Of a stretch of 64,000 bases of DNA, positions 33,476 to 45,910 are shown piece after piece (position 1 is the stretch's first letter; each line of letters starts with the position of its first letter). The stretch is taken from contig LLEY01000010.1 of NCBI GenBank assembly GCA_001414485.1, positions 558,001 through 622,000 on the forward strand, in the 5' to 3' direction. The position numbers and the translations under genes were made by a program. This DNA is from Calycina herbarum (lineage: Eukaryota; Ascomycota; Leotiomycetes; Helotiales; Pezizellaceae). The notes below the pieces were generated by a model that ran no database searches, was not told where the DNA came from, and worked only from the letters and a program-made list of their open reading frames with translations.

Positions 33476-33479
33476 TCAC

Positions 33480-34011
33480 GCATACTACTACAAGAAAAGA
33501 TTCAAGGTTTTACGAGTGTTTATTATGCTTCCACCACTTCGAGACTACGTCTGTTTAGCTACTTGCAATTCCACCGACTCAATTGTTTGATTTGTGATTT
33601 TTCCTCCCCCTGATCCTCCACGGGCTCTCCACTTGTTCTTCTACCACAAATCCACCATCCCCCAACTTCAAAGCTCATCCCTCTACAGCCAAAGGTCGGC
33701 CAACAAGCATGCAATTTTGAGTGTATCCACCCCAAGCTCGCGATCATAAAATGTACACTTACAAGAGAAGAAAAGAAGAAAATCCCCACAAATCGAGGCG
33801 TGAGATTATAAGAAAAGCAAATTCCTCCATCGCTGACCATGAGAAAAAGACAGAAAACGAAAGGTTCCAAACTCCGTGAAAATGACAAATTAGGGAATGT
33901 AGATGCAGCGCACGCTTAGATGATCGCTCCATCAATGATCGCTAAGGGCCATGGGAAAAAGCAAGACGAGGTCGGTGTCGTTGAAATTCATTTTGTTGAA
34001 GGCGTATGCAA
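33480..34011. other. intergenic, no supported gene
   Basis: Between the tandem arrays and the 3' end of choline sulfatase. One hydrophobic minus-strand ORF (33888-33559) has no supporting features. Confidence 0.45.
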
Positions 34012-35805
34012 TCATTGACCATGAGCTCCAGCCTGCTCAACAACAACACCACCCATTCCACCCGCTCCAACACCCCCAAGACCAGTATACATATCTCTGC
34101 CCTTGGCATCAACAGCCGGGAATCTGGCCTTCAACTCCAAATCATCGAGAGGAATGTGAGAGCGAATATACTTCTCCCGCCCATCATCATTTGGATTGTG
34201 GTCCCAGCTGGTAAAGTGGCCTTGCTTAAGAGCAGCCCAGACCAATCGTCGTTGACGTTGAGAAACGAGGACATCATTGGTAATCTTCTCCATATCCCAT
34301 TTAGCCTTTGCCTCCGCAACGAAAGCCTCCAGTGTCTTTGCAACTTCCTCAGTGAAGAGCGAGTTCTTATGAGTAAGAGCGGCGAGGTTGACGAGTTCCT
34401 TTGGATCGGTACCAAGGTTGTACAATTGATCAGGGTCTGCAGGGCAGGTGATGTACTTCCAATCGCCACGACGAATCATCATCATTGGAGCGATGGTTCC
34501 CTCGCCACAGTACTCGGCGAATACGGTATCAGATCCTCCGGATACATCTTGAAGGTGGGGTAGCAAAGAACTTCCATCCATTGGTAGACCATCCCATAAT
34601 TTGGTGTGGACGATATCAACAAGGGTTGGGAGGATGTCCAGCGTGGAAACATTGGCGGAGACGTGATGTGGCTTGAAAGTTGCAGGGTGGTGAACCAAAA
34701 GCGGGACACGAACTGAGGCCTCAAAGTAAGACATCTTGTACCAGAGACCACGCTCTCCTAGCATATCTCCATGATCACCGCTGAAGACGACAATGGTATC
34801 TTCATCCAAACGGCAGTCTTTGAGGGTTTGCAGCAAGCGTCCAATGCAATCATCGACATAGGAGACTGCTCCGTAGTATGCACGTCTGGCTCTCTTGACC
34901 TCATCAGCAGTGAACTTCTTTCCCCAGAGGTCGCAGACTCTGAGCAAGCGCTGGCTGTGAGAATCAAGCTCCTCTTGTGGAATATTGACATCTGGCAGAT
35001 CAATATCGACATCCTCATAGAGATCCCAGAACTTCTTTTCAATTGTGTATGGATCGTGGGGATGGGTCAAGGAGACAGTCATGCAGAATGGTCTGGCATT
35101 GGCACCCTTGCGGACGTGGTCATACATGAACTGCTTGGATCTAGATCGGTTAGTAAGTATTCTGACAGGTAGGACAAGTTACAAAACTTACTTGTACATG
35201 ACCTCCTCATCGTAATCAAGCTGATTGCTGCGCACACAGGGACCGGCTTGCAAGATGGAGCTAGCATTGTGGTACCATTCCAATCTGCGATCTGGATCCT
35301 CCCAGTTGACAGCCCATCCATAATCGCCAGGGTAGATGTCGCTGGTCAATCGGCTCTCGTACCCATGCAATTGCTCTCCAATAAAGTGCATCTTGCCCGC
35401 CAATGTGGTTTCATAGCCCGCCGCACGAAGGTAGTGGGCATAAGTTGGGATGCTTGGATCAATGGAGGAGGCATTGTCATACGAACCGATCTTGGTGGGG
35501 AGTTGGCCAGAGACCATGGACATTCGGCTGGGGGCACACAAAGGTGAGGGGCAGTAGGCCGAGTCAAAAACCACGGCGCCAGCTGCCAAAGCGTCTAGGT
35601 TGGGAGTCTTGATCTGCGACTTTGGGTTGTGCATCTTGAGGAGAGGAGCTGCCAATTGGTCTGCCATGATATACAAGATATTTGGCTGCTTGCCAGAAGG
35701 AGAGGCGGCAAATTGAATTGGTGGTGAAAGCATGCCAGAGGGAGGAGAGGGAGTTGAGAAGCGTTGGCGGGGAGAGAGGGGAACCGAGTTGAGATCGGGC
35801 GCCAT
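34012..35805 (-). CDS. choline sulfatase
   Basis: A type I sulfatase hydrolysing choline-O-sulfate to choline and sulfate, used by fungi to recover stored sulfur. Exons 35805-35192 and 35140-34012 join in frame (1743 nt, 580 residues) and rebuild VMYKSKQFMYDHV. The sulfatase signature CAPSR (Cys90, the residue converted to formylglycine) lies within CPSPLCAPSRMSMVSGQ. Metal-site residues are visible in YIMADQ (residues 45-50) and SGDHGDMLGERGLWYK. Choline-sulfatase-specific features are the HPHDPYT motif and the C-terminal domain holding WDMEKITNDVLVSQRQRR. No signal peptide, so it is probably cytosolic. No choline-sulfate permease or sulfur regulator lies beside it in this window. Confidence 0.94.
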
Positions 35806-35893
35806 GGTGAAGAGTGTTCAAGAGGCTTTGTTGGAGGGTTGAGATTGGTCTTGTGCCAGAATCGGCGTGGTCGCGTGTGAAGCGCGGGGTGGA

Positions 35894-35996
35894 GTGGAAG
35901 AGGAGGTTGTTCCGATCTGGAGGGTTGGAGTTGTTTGTGGGGGAAGTGGAAGAGGAGGTTGTTCCGATCTGGAGGGTTGGAGTTGTTTGTGGGGAG
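35894..35996. repeat. 51-bp tandem duplication upstream of choline sulfatase
   Basis: Two nearly identical units begin at 35894 and 35945 (AGTGGAAGAGGAGGTTGTTC at the start of each). They lie 90-190 nt before the choline sulfatase ATG, so in its promoter or leader. Confidence 0.9.
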
Positions 35997-36199
35997 AAGT
36001 GGAAGTGGAAGTGGAAGCGGCGGAAGAAGGACAAAGAAGGGAGATAATGATATTGTGTATTGTGTGATTCCTTTGTTGTCTTGCCTAATACTGAGAGTGA
36101 AGGCTGAAGTAGTGAAGCGTGTAGAGTGAGGGAAGAAAGTAGGATGGTGGGGAGAAGATGGGGAAATTAAGAGAGAGAAGAGAGGAATCAAGAGATTCA

Positions 36200-39100
36200 T
36201 ATATATACCAACTTACCATAGAAGGCGGTCAGGACAAAGGGAGCAAGCTCCTCAATGCCGGTGCCGGATCAGCTTCTTGGGCCATGGCAAGTCATAGCAT
36301 CGCCAGACCCGTTGGCAGCCATTTCCTGGGGAGGAGAGTGAGTGGCAGTAGTGGCAGTGTGGCCGTATGCGATGTTGTGATCCCTCTTCCAAAAAACGCA
36401 ATTGCATTGTCATCCGAATCCACACCAAACCCCTTTAGGACACTCTAGGATAGATGAACACCACTCGGAATCTCAACTCGCCCTTGCTGCCGCCCTCGAG
36501 AGATAACACACCTCTCAAATTCTCCCAAATCGGTCGAGGAGCAACATGGGAACAGCCTCTCGTCGCATTCGCTTTCCGTGACATTCGAAATTGCCAGCTC
36601 GCTGTTTCGACGTCCTGCATTTTTCTTATCAGCAGCCTGGCGCATCTCCGACCCTCCCTTGCCGCACAAGCCAGGCATCAAGAATTCCCTCCCATAATTC
36701 ATCACAACTTTCCACAACGTCGCCTCGATAAAATTCCTCGAAATTCCTACTCAGATCACTTTATACCTCGACCAGGGCTGAGTTCAAAATTTGTGGCGTT
36801 GCTGGTTGTCTATGTCGAAATCTACGACTTGTGAATAGCTTCACCATTCCCCGTTTCGGTTAAGAAGTCCTCCACGCCAGGCATCTCTGCAGGTGGCACC
36901 CTCAATTTTCTGCCCGTGGTTCCTTCCTCTTGCTTCCTCTTGATCACCTCGCTGCCCAACTGGACCCCTCTTTTGGATCTCCCTTCCACTTGCTGACCGG
37001 CAATACCTGGGCCAAAACACCTGCCCTCTCCGACTCCAGCTGGGAGATGGTGGACATGCAACGAGCCATGTGATACCGTTGCACTGGCTGATTATCTTGG
37101 AAAAAGGGGGGCATCGACATCTATCGCCGACCATCCTTCGGCTTGTATCGGTGCCACGTCTCAATGCTTCGACACTTGGATGAACAAACTTTGATATGCT
37201 TTCTCATCCACCCACGCCTTTTCGACGATCAACATCCCCCTTCATAGCCTTGCAGAAGCCTCGCCGGACACAGCCTCGAGTCATGTCCATCTCCTCCACT
37301 GAGATACTCTCCTCATGTCCTCACCAGCCTCGTCAGGGAAGGCAGGATCCATCAAGCTCTGTCAGCATCGAACTGGCGTCCTGGCTGGTTACGGTGCCTG
37401 CTTCTGCTGCAGACAAGTCCCCGATTCGCATGACACCAGCCGTTAGAGGTTTAGTGGCAATTGAACGTCATTTTTCTGTCCCCAGATTGGCTGTTTGGCC
37501 AGCTCACTTCCTAGCGGCTTGCCCAGCTGGGAGAGGGGCAAAATGAGGGGCAAAATGAGGGGTACAAGATGGGACACGTGAGGCGAACGTTGAAATACGA
37601 TAACGTGCCGAGCAAGGGACTTCCACGTCGTCGCATTTCAATGCCCGGGATCGGAATGTACAACATCGTCGAGTGCCTCCTGTACGAGTATCACTGGCAG
37701 AAAAAGACAAAAGAGGAAATTCCTCGTCGTGTCATGACAGTTGTGGTGGTGGAGGGTTGATTGGATCCAACATGCGAAAAGGATCAATCATCAAGTATGG
37801 CACCATCGATCCACATCCGGTTCCGGAAGTAGTCAGAAATTTCAATCATGAACCAAGACCATACTCGACGTCCAACGAACACCCACGCGACTCATGTTCA
37901 ATCAGATAAGGAGTCGGACGGAAACCACGGCTCAGCCTTACGATTCGGAGGTAACAGTCATCAAACGTCAAAACTCCGGACTTGCCATATACAGCCCTCG
38001 TCAACCTTTTTGGAAATCAGTATCACCATTCCTCCTTCAGCCACGGAGCTGCCGTCTCCTTCCGTACAATCTTGGGGTCTCAGATATATCATCCCGTTAC
38101 CTATCAAGCAGGTCACAAAAAAACCATCAAGGCGGAATCCTGCAACTACCCGTCATGTACGACATATTTCCTATCTAGATCTCAGCTGGATGTCTACTTT
38201 GGGGTGTTGTCTTGTCCATGGTGATCTTCAAATTCAGCTGGCGATCATCGCGATCATCTTGGACAAGAAGGCTGTGCATACCATTTTTCCATTTCACAGA
38301 GAAGGTTGTTGAGCGTTTTCAACTGCACGACATCTACCTCCTTCTCAAATTACATGCAGGAACAGGGTTCCTCGATGGCATCATTTTTCAACTCTATATT
38401 TCTCTAATTATGGCCAAAATTTGGGTTTTAAACCAGCATTGCTGGTCAAATGGTTATGCCGGCAAAATACCATTGGTCGGGTTTTCACCCGGAATCAGTC
38501 TTATTCAGCGAGGGGTGTCAAATCTTTTCCAAGATTTGACACGTAATATCAAGGTATATTGCATAGAGCCGCCCTCAAAGGTTTTTCGCCTGCCATTGTT
38601 TTCTGCTTTTTTCCATTTCATGCCAAGAAATGTTGGGGTAGATCCGTTGGCAAACGCGGGGAAGAGATTAGATTTTCGAAGGATGTACTCCTTTTCCCGA
38701 TGTGTTAGGTCGATGTACTTCGGATTTAGCTCATGCCCGATAGTCTACCTTCCTCGAATTCCTTCTTGTGGAGGAGCTGGAAGGAATATCTACCAGAGTT
38801 ATCTTTGGCTGTTTAGCCGGCCAGTTTCAAGTTACCTGCCTTTTTGAGATTTACATCTTTGGGTTTCGGCACGCGAGATATGTTTACCTGAACACCAGCC
38901 TCCTACTTTCGATGATATGCCTTTTAACAAGAATTTGGGAGATATTGTTACCCGAAATAGCGAGCGGCGCATTGCAGATCTATGAATGACGTTTTCAAGG
39001 ATTTCGTTTAGAGCAGGTCTCATAAGAAATGATATCACCGAGCAGCAAAGAAATGGAGCTTTGTTTGAGAGCGAGTAGTTGTCTACAAGCTTGTTTCAAT

Positions 39101-40100
39101 CAAGACGTTATCAGGCTATCTCTGAATATCTGATGTCTCCTCAAATTTCCAAATCATCACGAGCAAATTTCTCCATCTTTAGAAGCTACGCTCAACTCAT
39201 TTCCTTCGTCCCTCGATGTTACGTCCATAGAAATAACCTCTAAGCAAGTGTCCTCAATTGGTACCAAGCAGCAGAAAAAATGATTGGAGTGAGTGTCTAG
39301 TAGTGCAAAACCCGAGGTCTGAAACATGTAGTAGAAACAATTATAACTCAATTAAGCTTCATAGGGTCTTCTACGAAGCGTATTCCTTGCTATCTATTTT
39401 CAGTTCCACTCGCAGCTTCTTCCGTATTTTCATCGCAATCTTCATTGGAAATAGAAACAGAATCATCCTTCTTCTTCTCCTTCTGCTCAACCTTTTCTGA
39501 AACATCATTCTTTAACGTTTCCTCCTCGAAATCTTGTAAATCCCCTTCTTCGAAATATTCCTCAGCTCTTTACTTAACTCGAGTCCAATCATATGAATTA
39601 CCTCTCTCTCTCTGAACACTTTCCAGCTCAACTCTTTTCAACTCCGCTTCCTCATCATCTTGACCAGTACAGTACAATTTACTTCTCGATCTTCCTCCCT
39701 CATCATCGCCCATACTCTCTCATTTTCTTATCCGAGAATTTCGTTCATCTTCCGAGTAAACAAGTACGCCAAAACATCCTTCCGTCTATCCCAAGCTGAG
39801 CCCTTAAGGGCTTTAGAAACTCGATAGACGGCCTGTATTCGTGGTGGAAATCCATTTCCGCGTTAACTCGAACTTATTCTCTGCTTCACGCAGCAGAACG
39901 CTTTGTCCCACCGGCTGACATGGATACTATGTGGTTTGGTATACTTTCTGATGACATGTCACGTTTTGCGGCACTTTTGTGTAGAGTAAGTAGGTGGTAA
40001 GAAGAATTTAATGTCACTTAGTAAGTAGTAAAGGAGGACTTTGTTTAACTCTCGGGCAAGTAATAATATATTGTATTTTCATTGGAACAATTGTCTAAAG
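36200..40100. other. gene-poor region
   Basis: About 4 kb with normal base composition but no ORF of convincing composition, splice pattern or family on either strand. The longest (38212-38847, +) looks random. A perfect 12-bp-stem hairpin lies at 38515-38542. Small local repeats of GGGGCAAAATGA occur near 37540-37560. Confidence 0.45.
38515..38542. repeat. perfect hairpin, 12-bp stem and 4-nt loop
   Basis: GTGTCAAATCTT is followed by TTCC and its exact reverse complement. It lies in a region without genes. Could form an RNA stem if transcribed, or be chance. Confidence 0.7.
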
Positions 40101-40120
40101 CATTTCGGTTAGTTTGAATA

Positions 40121-40290
40121 ATTCTTCTACTTAGCTGAGATGATGGGAATTTTCAACTGAATTTCTGGGAACGTGGGAAGATAGAGTTAGTGTTTATTTT
40201 ATAGCTATTTTTGTTATCTTAGTTGATTTTAAGAATTTGTTTTACTTAGCTGAGATAATAGGAATTTTCAAGTGCACTTCCGGGGTTGAT
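40121..40290. repeat. two copies of a repeat related to the 32.8-33.2 kb array
   Basis: Units at 40121-40170 and 40233-40284 share ACTTAGCTGAGAT and GGAATTTTCAA blocks. Read in reverse complement they match the ACTTGAAAATTCCTATT and CTAGCTAAGTA blocks of the array at 32811-33190. Confidence 0.6.
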
Positions 40291-40511
40291 CCCTGGGAAA
40301 AGTGATTGATTGACTATAGTGAGAGAAGAATTTTCCTAGGAGTAAAGCTAGCTACTGCTAATATATATAATATCCATAAAGGATCTTTCACCAGATCCTA
40401 TGGAATATCCAGTTAGGCATTCATCAAAACGGTAGTGAGCTATTCATGATCAGAAATGATAATGAACATGTGGTTACTCTCTGGATCCATCATGAAGGAC
40501 GCCCTCACTGA

Positions 40512-40860
40512 GTGGCCATGAAGCCACAGAAGTCAAAGGGAAAGCAAAAACCTAAGCGAAAGCAGATCGTGTACTCTTCAGATGAATCAAGCTCCAATGT
40601 TCTATCAGACGACTCGGAAGATGACGACATCAATGCTTTTACCAATTACGGATCAAAGAAGAGCAAAGGCAAGGACAGCAAAGCATTATCACCAACCGAA
40701 TCGAGAACGATTACGCTAATGGTCCTAGCTAATCATCGATCACTAGATAATTACGATACGTTAGACGGACCCGAACCCACGTCATATAGCCAAATAATAA
40801 AGATGCCAGACGTTACAGGATGGCAAGGAGCTATAGACTAGGAGAAGGCATCTTTAGATA
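40512..40860 (+). pseudogene. fragment resembling Ty1/copia polyprotein (before reverse transcriptase)
   Basis: A short frame starts Lys-rich and Ser/Asp-rich (YSSDESSSNVLSDDSEDDD) and then reads PTSYSQIIKMPDVTGWQGAID. After a TAG it goes on as EKASLDKNRV. This follows the usual copia pattern just before the reverse transcriptase domain, where a Pro-x-Ser-Tyr...Trp...Ala-x-Asp-x-Glu...Ser-Leu series occurs. The sequence after 40870 is not readable as reverse transcriptase. Probably a truncated, decayed retroelement piece; the match is by pattern memory only. Confidence 0.45.
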
Positions 40861-41989
40861 AGAATCGTGTGTAAGTACTCGTCAAGTATAATTGAAAAAT
40901 ATATGAGCAGTATCAGAAGCAATTGCAAGACGCTAGATGCTAGATGTTGGAGAATAGAGGAAGCCCGCATACAAAAAAGATGCCAAAGATGCTTAGTACT
41001 TATGAAAAGGACATTCAAGGAGATACAATAATAGAAAAGAAGGACTGCCAATAAGAGGAGCCCAAGGTGAATCGGAATTGTAAATGAAATGAAAAGTCAT
41101 CTCATATAAAAGAATCTGAAAGAGGGGCAGAATATCAAAGTCCCAACCAAAAATGCGAAAGAACTACACAGCCAGCAGAGTGAAGGTTGTACCATCATCT
41201 CTCACGCATTGTAGCTGGGTGATGACAAGAAGCAAACGCAATCATCTTAATGAAACCCTAAGACTTCCACTTGAAGCAATCGGCTACAGAAATTCTAATC
41301 GCTTCCGTTAAAGAACGGCATGAAGTAACCAGAAATGTCAAAGCCTCTGTAATCTTTTCGTAATTTACGATACCCTGCTTTCAAAGACATAAACCATTTA
41401 TGCCTAAGCCGGCTAGTGAAGATTGGAGAAAGGGTGACCAGTCGAATATTTCGCAGCAAGTTTTATCCAGTTCTCAAGTAGCTTTCCAAAGTCTTGCGTT
41501 CTTCGTTGCCCTTGAGGCTTCGTGGAGGATTTTGGGAGTACCTTTTGATAAGGCTCGTCATTCTTTCTAGGAAGCCAGCGCAAGAATTGCCGTACATCCC
41601 AGAGCACAGAAGGAGATTTGAACATGCGAACGTGATGCCCATACTTGGAAAATGGCTTGTATGTTGGGTATGGAGAAGTTCTGAAAAGGAGGAGGCTGGG
41701 GATTTTCACGGCGAGAAATGAGTTTTTACCCCAAAAGAAATATATTACTAACTCCACACCTGGCTCTCTACTCGAACCCTCCCATCACAATACATTTTGT
41801 GGGCTTTCAAGGCTGTCATCATACCCGAACTCTCCCAATGACTCTTCGTCTCTACAAGGAAATCGGGTGTAATTTCTTCACTACTACTAGATTTAGCCAA
41901 GTCAATCCGAAATAGCTAATATCTCAACTATATTTAACCAACTTGACTATTCTAGTCTTTCTCGAATATCCCTTTTAACCAAATACTGC

Positions 41990-42110
41990 TTAAATCAGTA
42001 TCTAGTACTCTACAATTTCAACTTCTCAGAGCTTTATTTAATGAACTCAATTAACCTAATTATTTTAGATATTGAAATTAAATAGTCAAACTTACTCGAC
42101 TTACTTTATG
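41990..42110. repeat. dispersed AT-rich repeat, partial copy
   Basis: Contains TATCTAGTACTCT and, about 25 nt later, CTTTATTTAATGAACTCAAT. The same two blocks recur near 53470-53530 (+) and, reverse-complemented, in 62494-62774. Confidence 0.6.
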
Positions 42111-42434
42111 ATTTGTAGAAAGTATACTAAGCCAAAGCTTGCTTAGATTACCTGTTTTTCAAAAATTTACGATATTTAGCTATCTTAACCTTGATTTCGT
42201 GAAATCTCATCTAGGGTACGATGTTGGTACAGCGGAAAAACCAAGAGCTCCTCAACAGCTAGTGTCCCAGTCCATGAAGAGGAAGAAAATACCTTTACCC
42301 CGAGTAAACATTCAAGTCACCCTCACGCATCTCAGGGACACCAACGGCACAATTCAAATCCCATAATAACAGCATGTCAAAGAAAAGCAAAACCATAAAT
42401 TCATTAAAACTCATTAACCCCCTCCACTCGACAC

Positions 42435-43421
42435 TTAAAACCCCCTAGTATCAACGCTCACAACACCCCCCTCAATCAGCGTAAAATTCGCATCGAAAGT
42501 CCCTCCATTAGTAACATACAACCTCTTCTCCTGCCCCACCCCCCTTCCAAAAGCCGCAGAGGTAGGATTCAGCAGTAAACTCGAATTCCAAGTCTGCTGG
42601 CTCCCATCAGCCTCAACCTTCACAACATGTGCAGGATGCGTAGCAATCCATCCTGCCCCTGAATTATCAATCGCAATATCATCATACGTCAAATCCGCAC
42701 TTTCAGGACTCGATATAATTTGGATGGGGCCAGCTTGGGAACCGGTAAGGGTGATGGGAACGCGTCCGTAGATATCTTTTGCGGAGTTTGTGAAGTAGAG
42801 ATATGATCCTTTTGCTTGGAGACCGTTGATTCCGAGGTTTGTTCCTGGATCTGTGCCCACGGGTTCGAAGAGGGGGGAGGAGAAGGATATCGAGTATGCT
42901 CCTGTTAGGATATTGATTTTGTAAACTGCGCCTGCTGCTGAGTCCGCTGCTAGTAATAAATGAGGAGCTCCCGGGACGGTGGTGAGTCCGTTTAGAATCG
43001 TGGTATTTTGTACGGTCACCACTTTTTTCACAACTGGTGTCGAGCCTTTCAAATCAACTGTCCAAACGATGAGGGAACCAGGTGTTACGCGGGTGGCTGC
43101 TAAATCGATGATTCCGGAAGTGACGGCGAAGATGTCGGGTGTTGTTTCTGTGATGCCTATCAAGCCGCTTGCTGTGTCGTTTGAGAAAGAATGGACGATT
43201 TGGGGGCTCGAGACGCTGGCTTTGGGGTTGATGGAGTAGAGATCCAGAGTGGACATTGATGTGAGGAGGAGTTTGGAGTTTGAGCGGACGGCGATGTTTT
43301 CCACAAACACCTTGGGAGGAAAGGTGTAGACATTTGTGATTTCTGGTGAGGAGGAACGGCGCGATATTGGGGTTGCGAGACTCGATGAGGCCAAGAGGGC
43401 AGAGAGGAAGAGTTTCAGCAT
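42435..43421 (-). CDS. secreted beta-propeller protein (SMP-30/gluconolactonase-like)
   Basis: An intronless ORF of 328 residues from the ATG at 43421. An upstream GTG-started extension is ignored because a typical signal peptide begins at this ATG (MLKLFLSALLASSSLA, cleavage probably before TPIS). The rest is rich in beta-strands with repeated blade-like units (LITGITETTPDIF-like, GIDG/GLQAKGSYLYFTNS, DDIAIDNSGAGWIATH). These are typical of the six-bladed SMP-30/gluconolactonase-like fold seen in many fungal secreted or cluster-linked proteins of unknown reaction. Several Asn-x-Ser/Thr sites suggest glycosylation. No biosynthetic genes lie next to it. Confidence 0.8.
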   Translation of the reverse strand: MLKLFLSALLASSSLATPISRRSSSPEITNVYTFPPKVFVENIAVRSNSKLLLTSMSTLDLYSINPKASVSSPQIVHSFSNDTASGLIGITETTPDIFAVTSGIIDLAATRVTPGSLIVWTVDLKGSTPVVKKVVTVQNTTILNGLTTVPGAPHLLLAADSAAGAVYKINILTGAYSISFSSPLFEPVGTDPGTNLGINGLQAKGSYLYFTNSAKDIYGRVPITLTGSQAGPIQIISSPESADLTYDDIAIDNSGAGWIATHPAHVVKVEADGSQQTWNSSLLLNPTSAAFGRGVGQEKRLYVTNGGTFDANFTLIEGGVVSVDTRGF

Positions 43422-44881
43422 TTTGATATGGAGACGAGTTTTTCTCAAATTTGGAAAAAATACAACGAAAACTGACAATAGATGAAGATGAAAACACAAA
43501 AACCCAGATGTCTTTATACAAATTAACAAGCATACCGAGTAGAGAAGTATATTAATTCTCCGTACCCCTCCAACTCCAATCAATAATTCCCCATCAAGCC
43601 AAGAAAACAATGAAAACGTGGGACTATCGATCTTACCGCATATAACCATGCCATCAAAGTAAAGAGTGGGGGCGGTGAACTACACTGCAGAGCATATCAC
43701 GTCTTGAGGTGATGGAAAAAAGCAAATTCTTCTCCAGCGGGGGAGGGGGAGGAAAAAACCATTTCTGTGAATCCCACTGCATATCTTATGGGGAATCTTT
43801 GGTAGCGAACGCAATGAAATGCATGGCAAACAAGGATATAACGATATAAATGACCCAAAGCGGAACAAACAGACGAAATCTATTGGGTTGCGTGGGCCAA
43901 GACGGCCGTTCAAGCGGGGTAGTGTAAGGGGTACGAAGTGAAATTGGGGTTTCTTCAATACTTGAAAATAGAAAAGAGGCTGGAAATGGCTGCAGGTGAG
44001 CAAGTTTATAATCTTTGAACCGGAGTGGTGGGATCGTTTATTGCAGATGGTGGTGTGAAAATTCAGCTGAAGACAAAATTCCCTATACCCAGAACGCTTA
44101 AGGCTTGAGAGGTACAGGGGAGACGAATAACAAGATACTGTTGTTACATCAAACAGTTGCTGGAAGATTAACGATCAGCGCTTACAAGGCTAGATAGATA
44201 TGAAAGAGGCATTGCCAACGACACACGGAGTATTTCCGGCAATAACGCGTCTACCAAAAATGTACCTTGAAATCCGTGGGGTAGGAATAAGTTAATTTAA
44301 AGGCCATGAGGAACTATTACAACAGAACACGGAGTTCAGACCCCCCTTTCACAATTCATCACGATACACACCGAGAAGCTGACAATGCGTGGGGGCAAAA
44401 AACCATCCAAGAGTATCAATTGCGCTTGCTCGTTTCGACTCCAAAAGGAGTCTGGCTCAGGTCTCAAAAAGAAATGAAAACTACAGCAAAACATAGAATA
44501 TATATACCAGCAACGCGAGGACGTATAATTCATCAAAAGGCAAACGAAACTTAGAATTCGTAGGGGTACAACATGAACTCACAAGCTCCAGACTCATCGA
44601 GCAATGCCGAAGGTATGAGGAAGGATTGGATTGCAACAAAACGCTGAAAACTCGCGCCTCTTGCTACAATAATTCAGAAACGCACCAAGGGAATGCGAAA
44701 AACGTGGCTGGGGTAAAAGAACATCATCAATGGTATCAAAAAGCGCTACGCTTCCTATCTCTCCCTAACTCCAACGCCATGCCTTCCCAAACATCATAAA
44801 CCAATCTACAAAACGCTCGTAATCAGGACTATCGAAACCCAAGTCCTAATGTAACCTTCCTCATATAAGACAAGAGAACTC
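43422..44881. other. intergenic, no gene seen
   Basis: Promoter side of the beta-propeller gene and 3' side of the E2 gene. Only short unsupported ORFs. Confidence 0.5.
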
Positions 44882-45910
44882 TCATAATCCAAGTAGAATC
44901 TTCGTGACCATCGCCACAAGCAGAATAACGACACCAGCAATCGCCCGATCAATCCACATAGGAACCCCATCATTTGATCGTCTCTGCGCAAGTTGAGCTT
45001 GTTGATTTGGATATGCCGGTGCTGGAGTAACACGAGGAGCCGGCTGCTGTGGAATAGGTTGTGCAGTTGTAGTAGTACTTCTCGTCCCAGTAGGCTGCGG
45101 AACTCCCTGTCCCGGTCTCGCGGCCGGATAACTCTCATTTTCAGTCCTTGAAGCATTCGCAGACTCAACAGTCCTCACAAACCCCTCCGCCAATTCCGCA
45201 TCCTCCGTACTCTCCTCCTTCTTCCCCATATCATCCTTCTTCCCCATCTTCAACTCACTAGGCACCTCCACCTCGTCTTTCACCTCCTTACCTTCTTGCT
45301 CCAACTCTTTAACAGCTTCCTCACATTCAGCAAGTATCTCACGATTGCTTTTGGCGCAAACCCCACACTTCCACGAACCACTCCCCTCAGCAACCCTCTC
45401 TCGTTCAGCCTTACTACACTCCAACCCGCCCAGTTGACCCTTGGCATCCGTCTCCATGAAACTCCTCAGCGCCACGAGAGCAGTCCGTATTCCCCAAGCA
45501 GGTTGCCAAGTTTCCTCGTGGTGACCACTAATAGATAAACATATCTCCCTATTCGCCTCGAATCTCCCACTGGGCGTGAGGAATCGGAAAGATGGTGGTC
45601 TTAAAGGGTACGTAGGAGGCAGGACGATGCGACCGTGATAGATGCCTTTAGAGTAGGAAGAAGAAGGCGGACCGCGAAGTGTGAAGTGCCATTCGAAGAG
45701 GTCTGCGTCGGAGGCGGGGGAGGCGTGATAGTCTGCTGAGGGGGATTGCGACATTTCTGCTGCTTCGCGTACTGTTCATCTAATCAGTATACAATTCAAA
45801 CAATTCTTTGCCCCTTTTCCAAATCCAAAGCCAAATCGAAATCCAAATGGGGGGAGCTTACGAATGCGCTTTATGGTTGGAGACTTGGAGTTGAATCTCG
45901 GGGACGCCAT
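44882..45910 (-). CDS. ER tail-anchored ubiquitin-conjugating enzyme E2 (UBC6/UBE2J type)
   Basis: Transfers ubiquitin on the ER membrane in ER-associated degradation. Exons 45910-45862 and 45771-44882 join in frame (939 nt, 312 residues). The N-terminus (MASPRFNSKSPTIKRILREA) is spread over both exons and is typical of fungal UBE2J proteins. The UBC fold carries the catalytic Cys at about residue 94 in REICLSISGHH. The canonical HPN is replaced by a LTPSGRF motif, as known for this subfamily. A CxxC pair (WKCGVCAKSN) follows, then a Lys/Glu-rich and Pro/Thr-rich linker. A C-terminal hydrophobic anchor (AIAGVVILLVAMVTKILL) ends the protein. Confidence 0.94.

Noticed and set aside
33559..33888. 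109-codon hydrophobic minus-strand ORF
   Set aside because: Hydrophobic start but abrupt random Gly/Trp-rich end, no homologous pattern and no convincing promoter.
34012..35805. Idea that choline sulfatase belongs to a sulfur or betaine gene cluster
   Set aside because: No permease, choline oxidase or regulator is found on either side within the window.
36454..36834. 126-codon plus-strand ORF
   Set aside because: Low-complexity and random-looking; lies in a probable promoter/leader region upstream of choline sulfatase.
38212..38847. 211-codon plus-strand ORF
   Set aside because: Aromatic- and Ser/Arg-rich random composition, no motif, no splice context and no match in pattern to any family.
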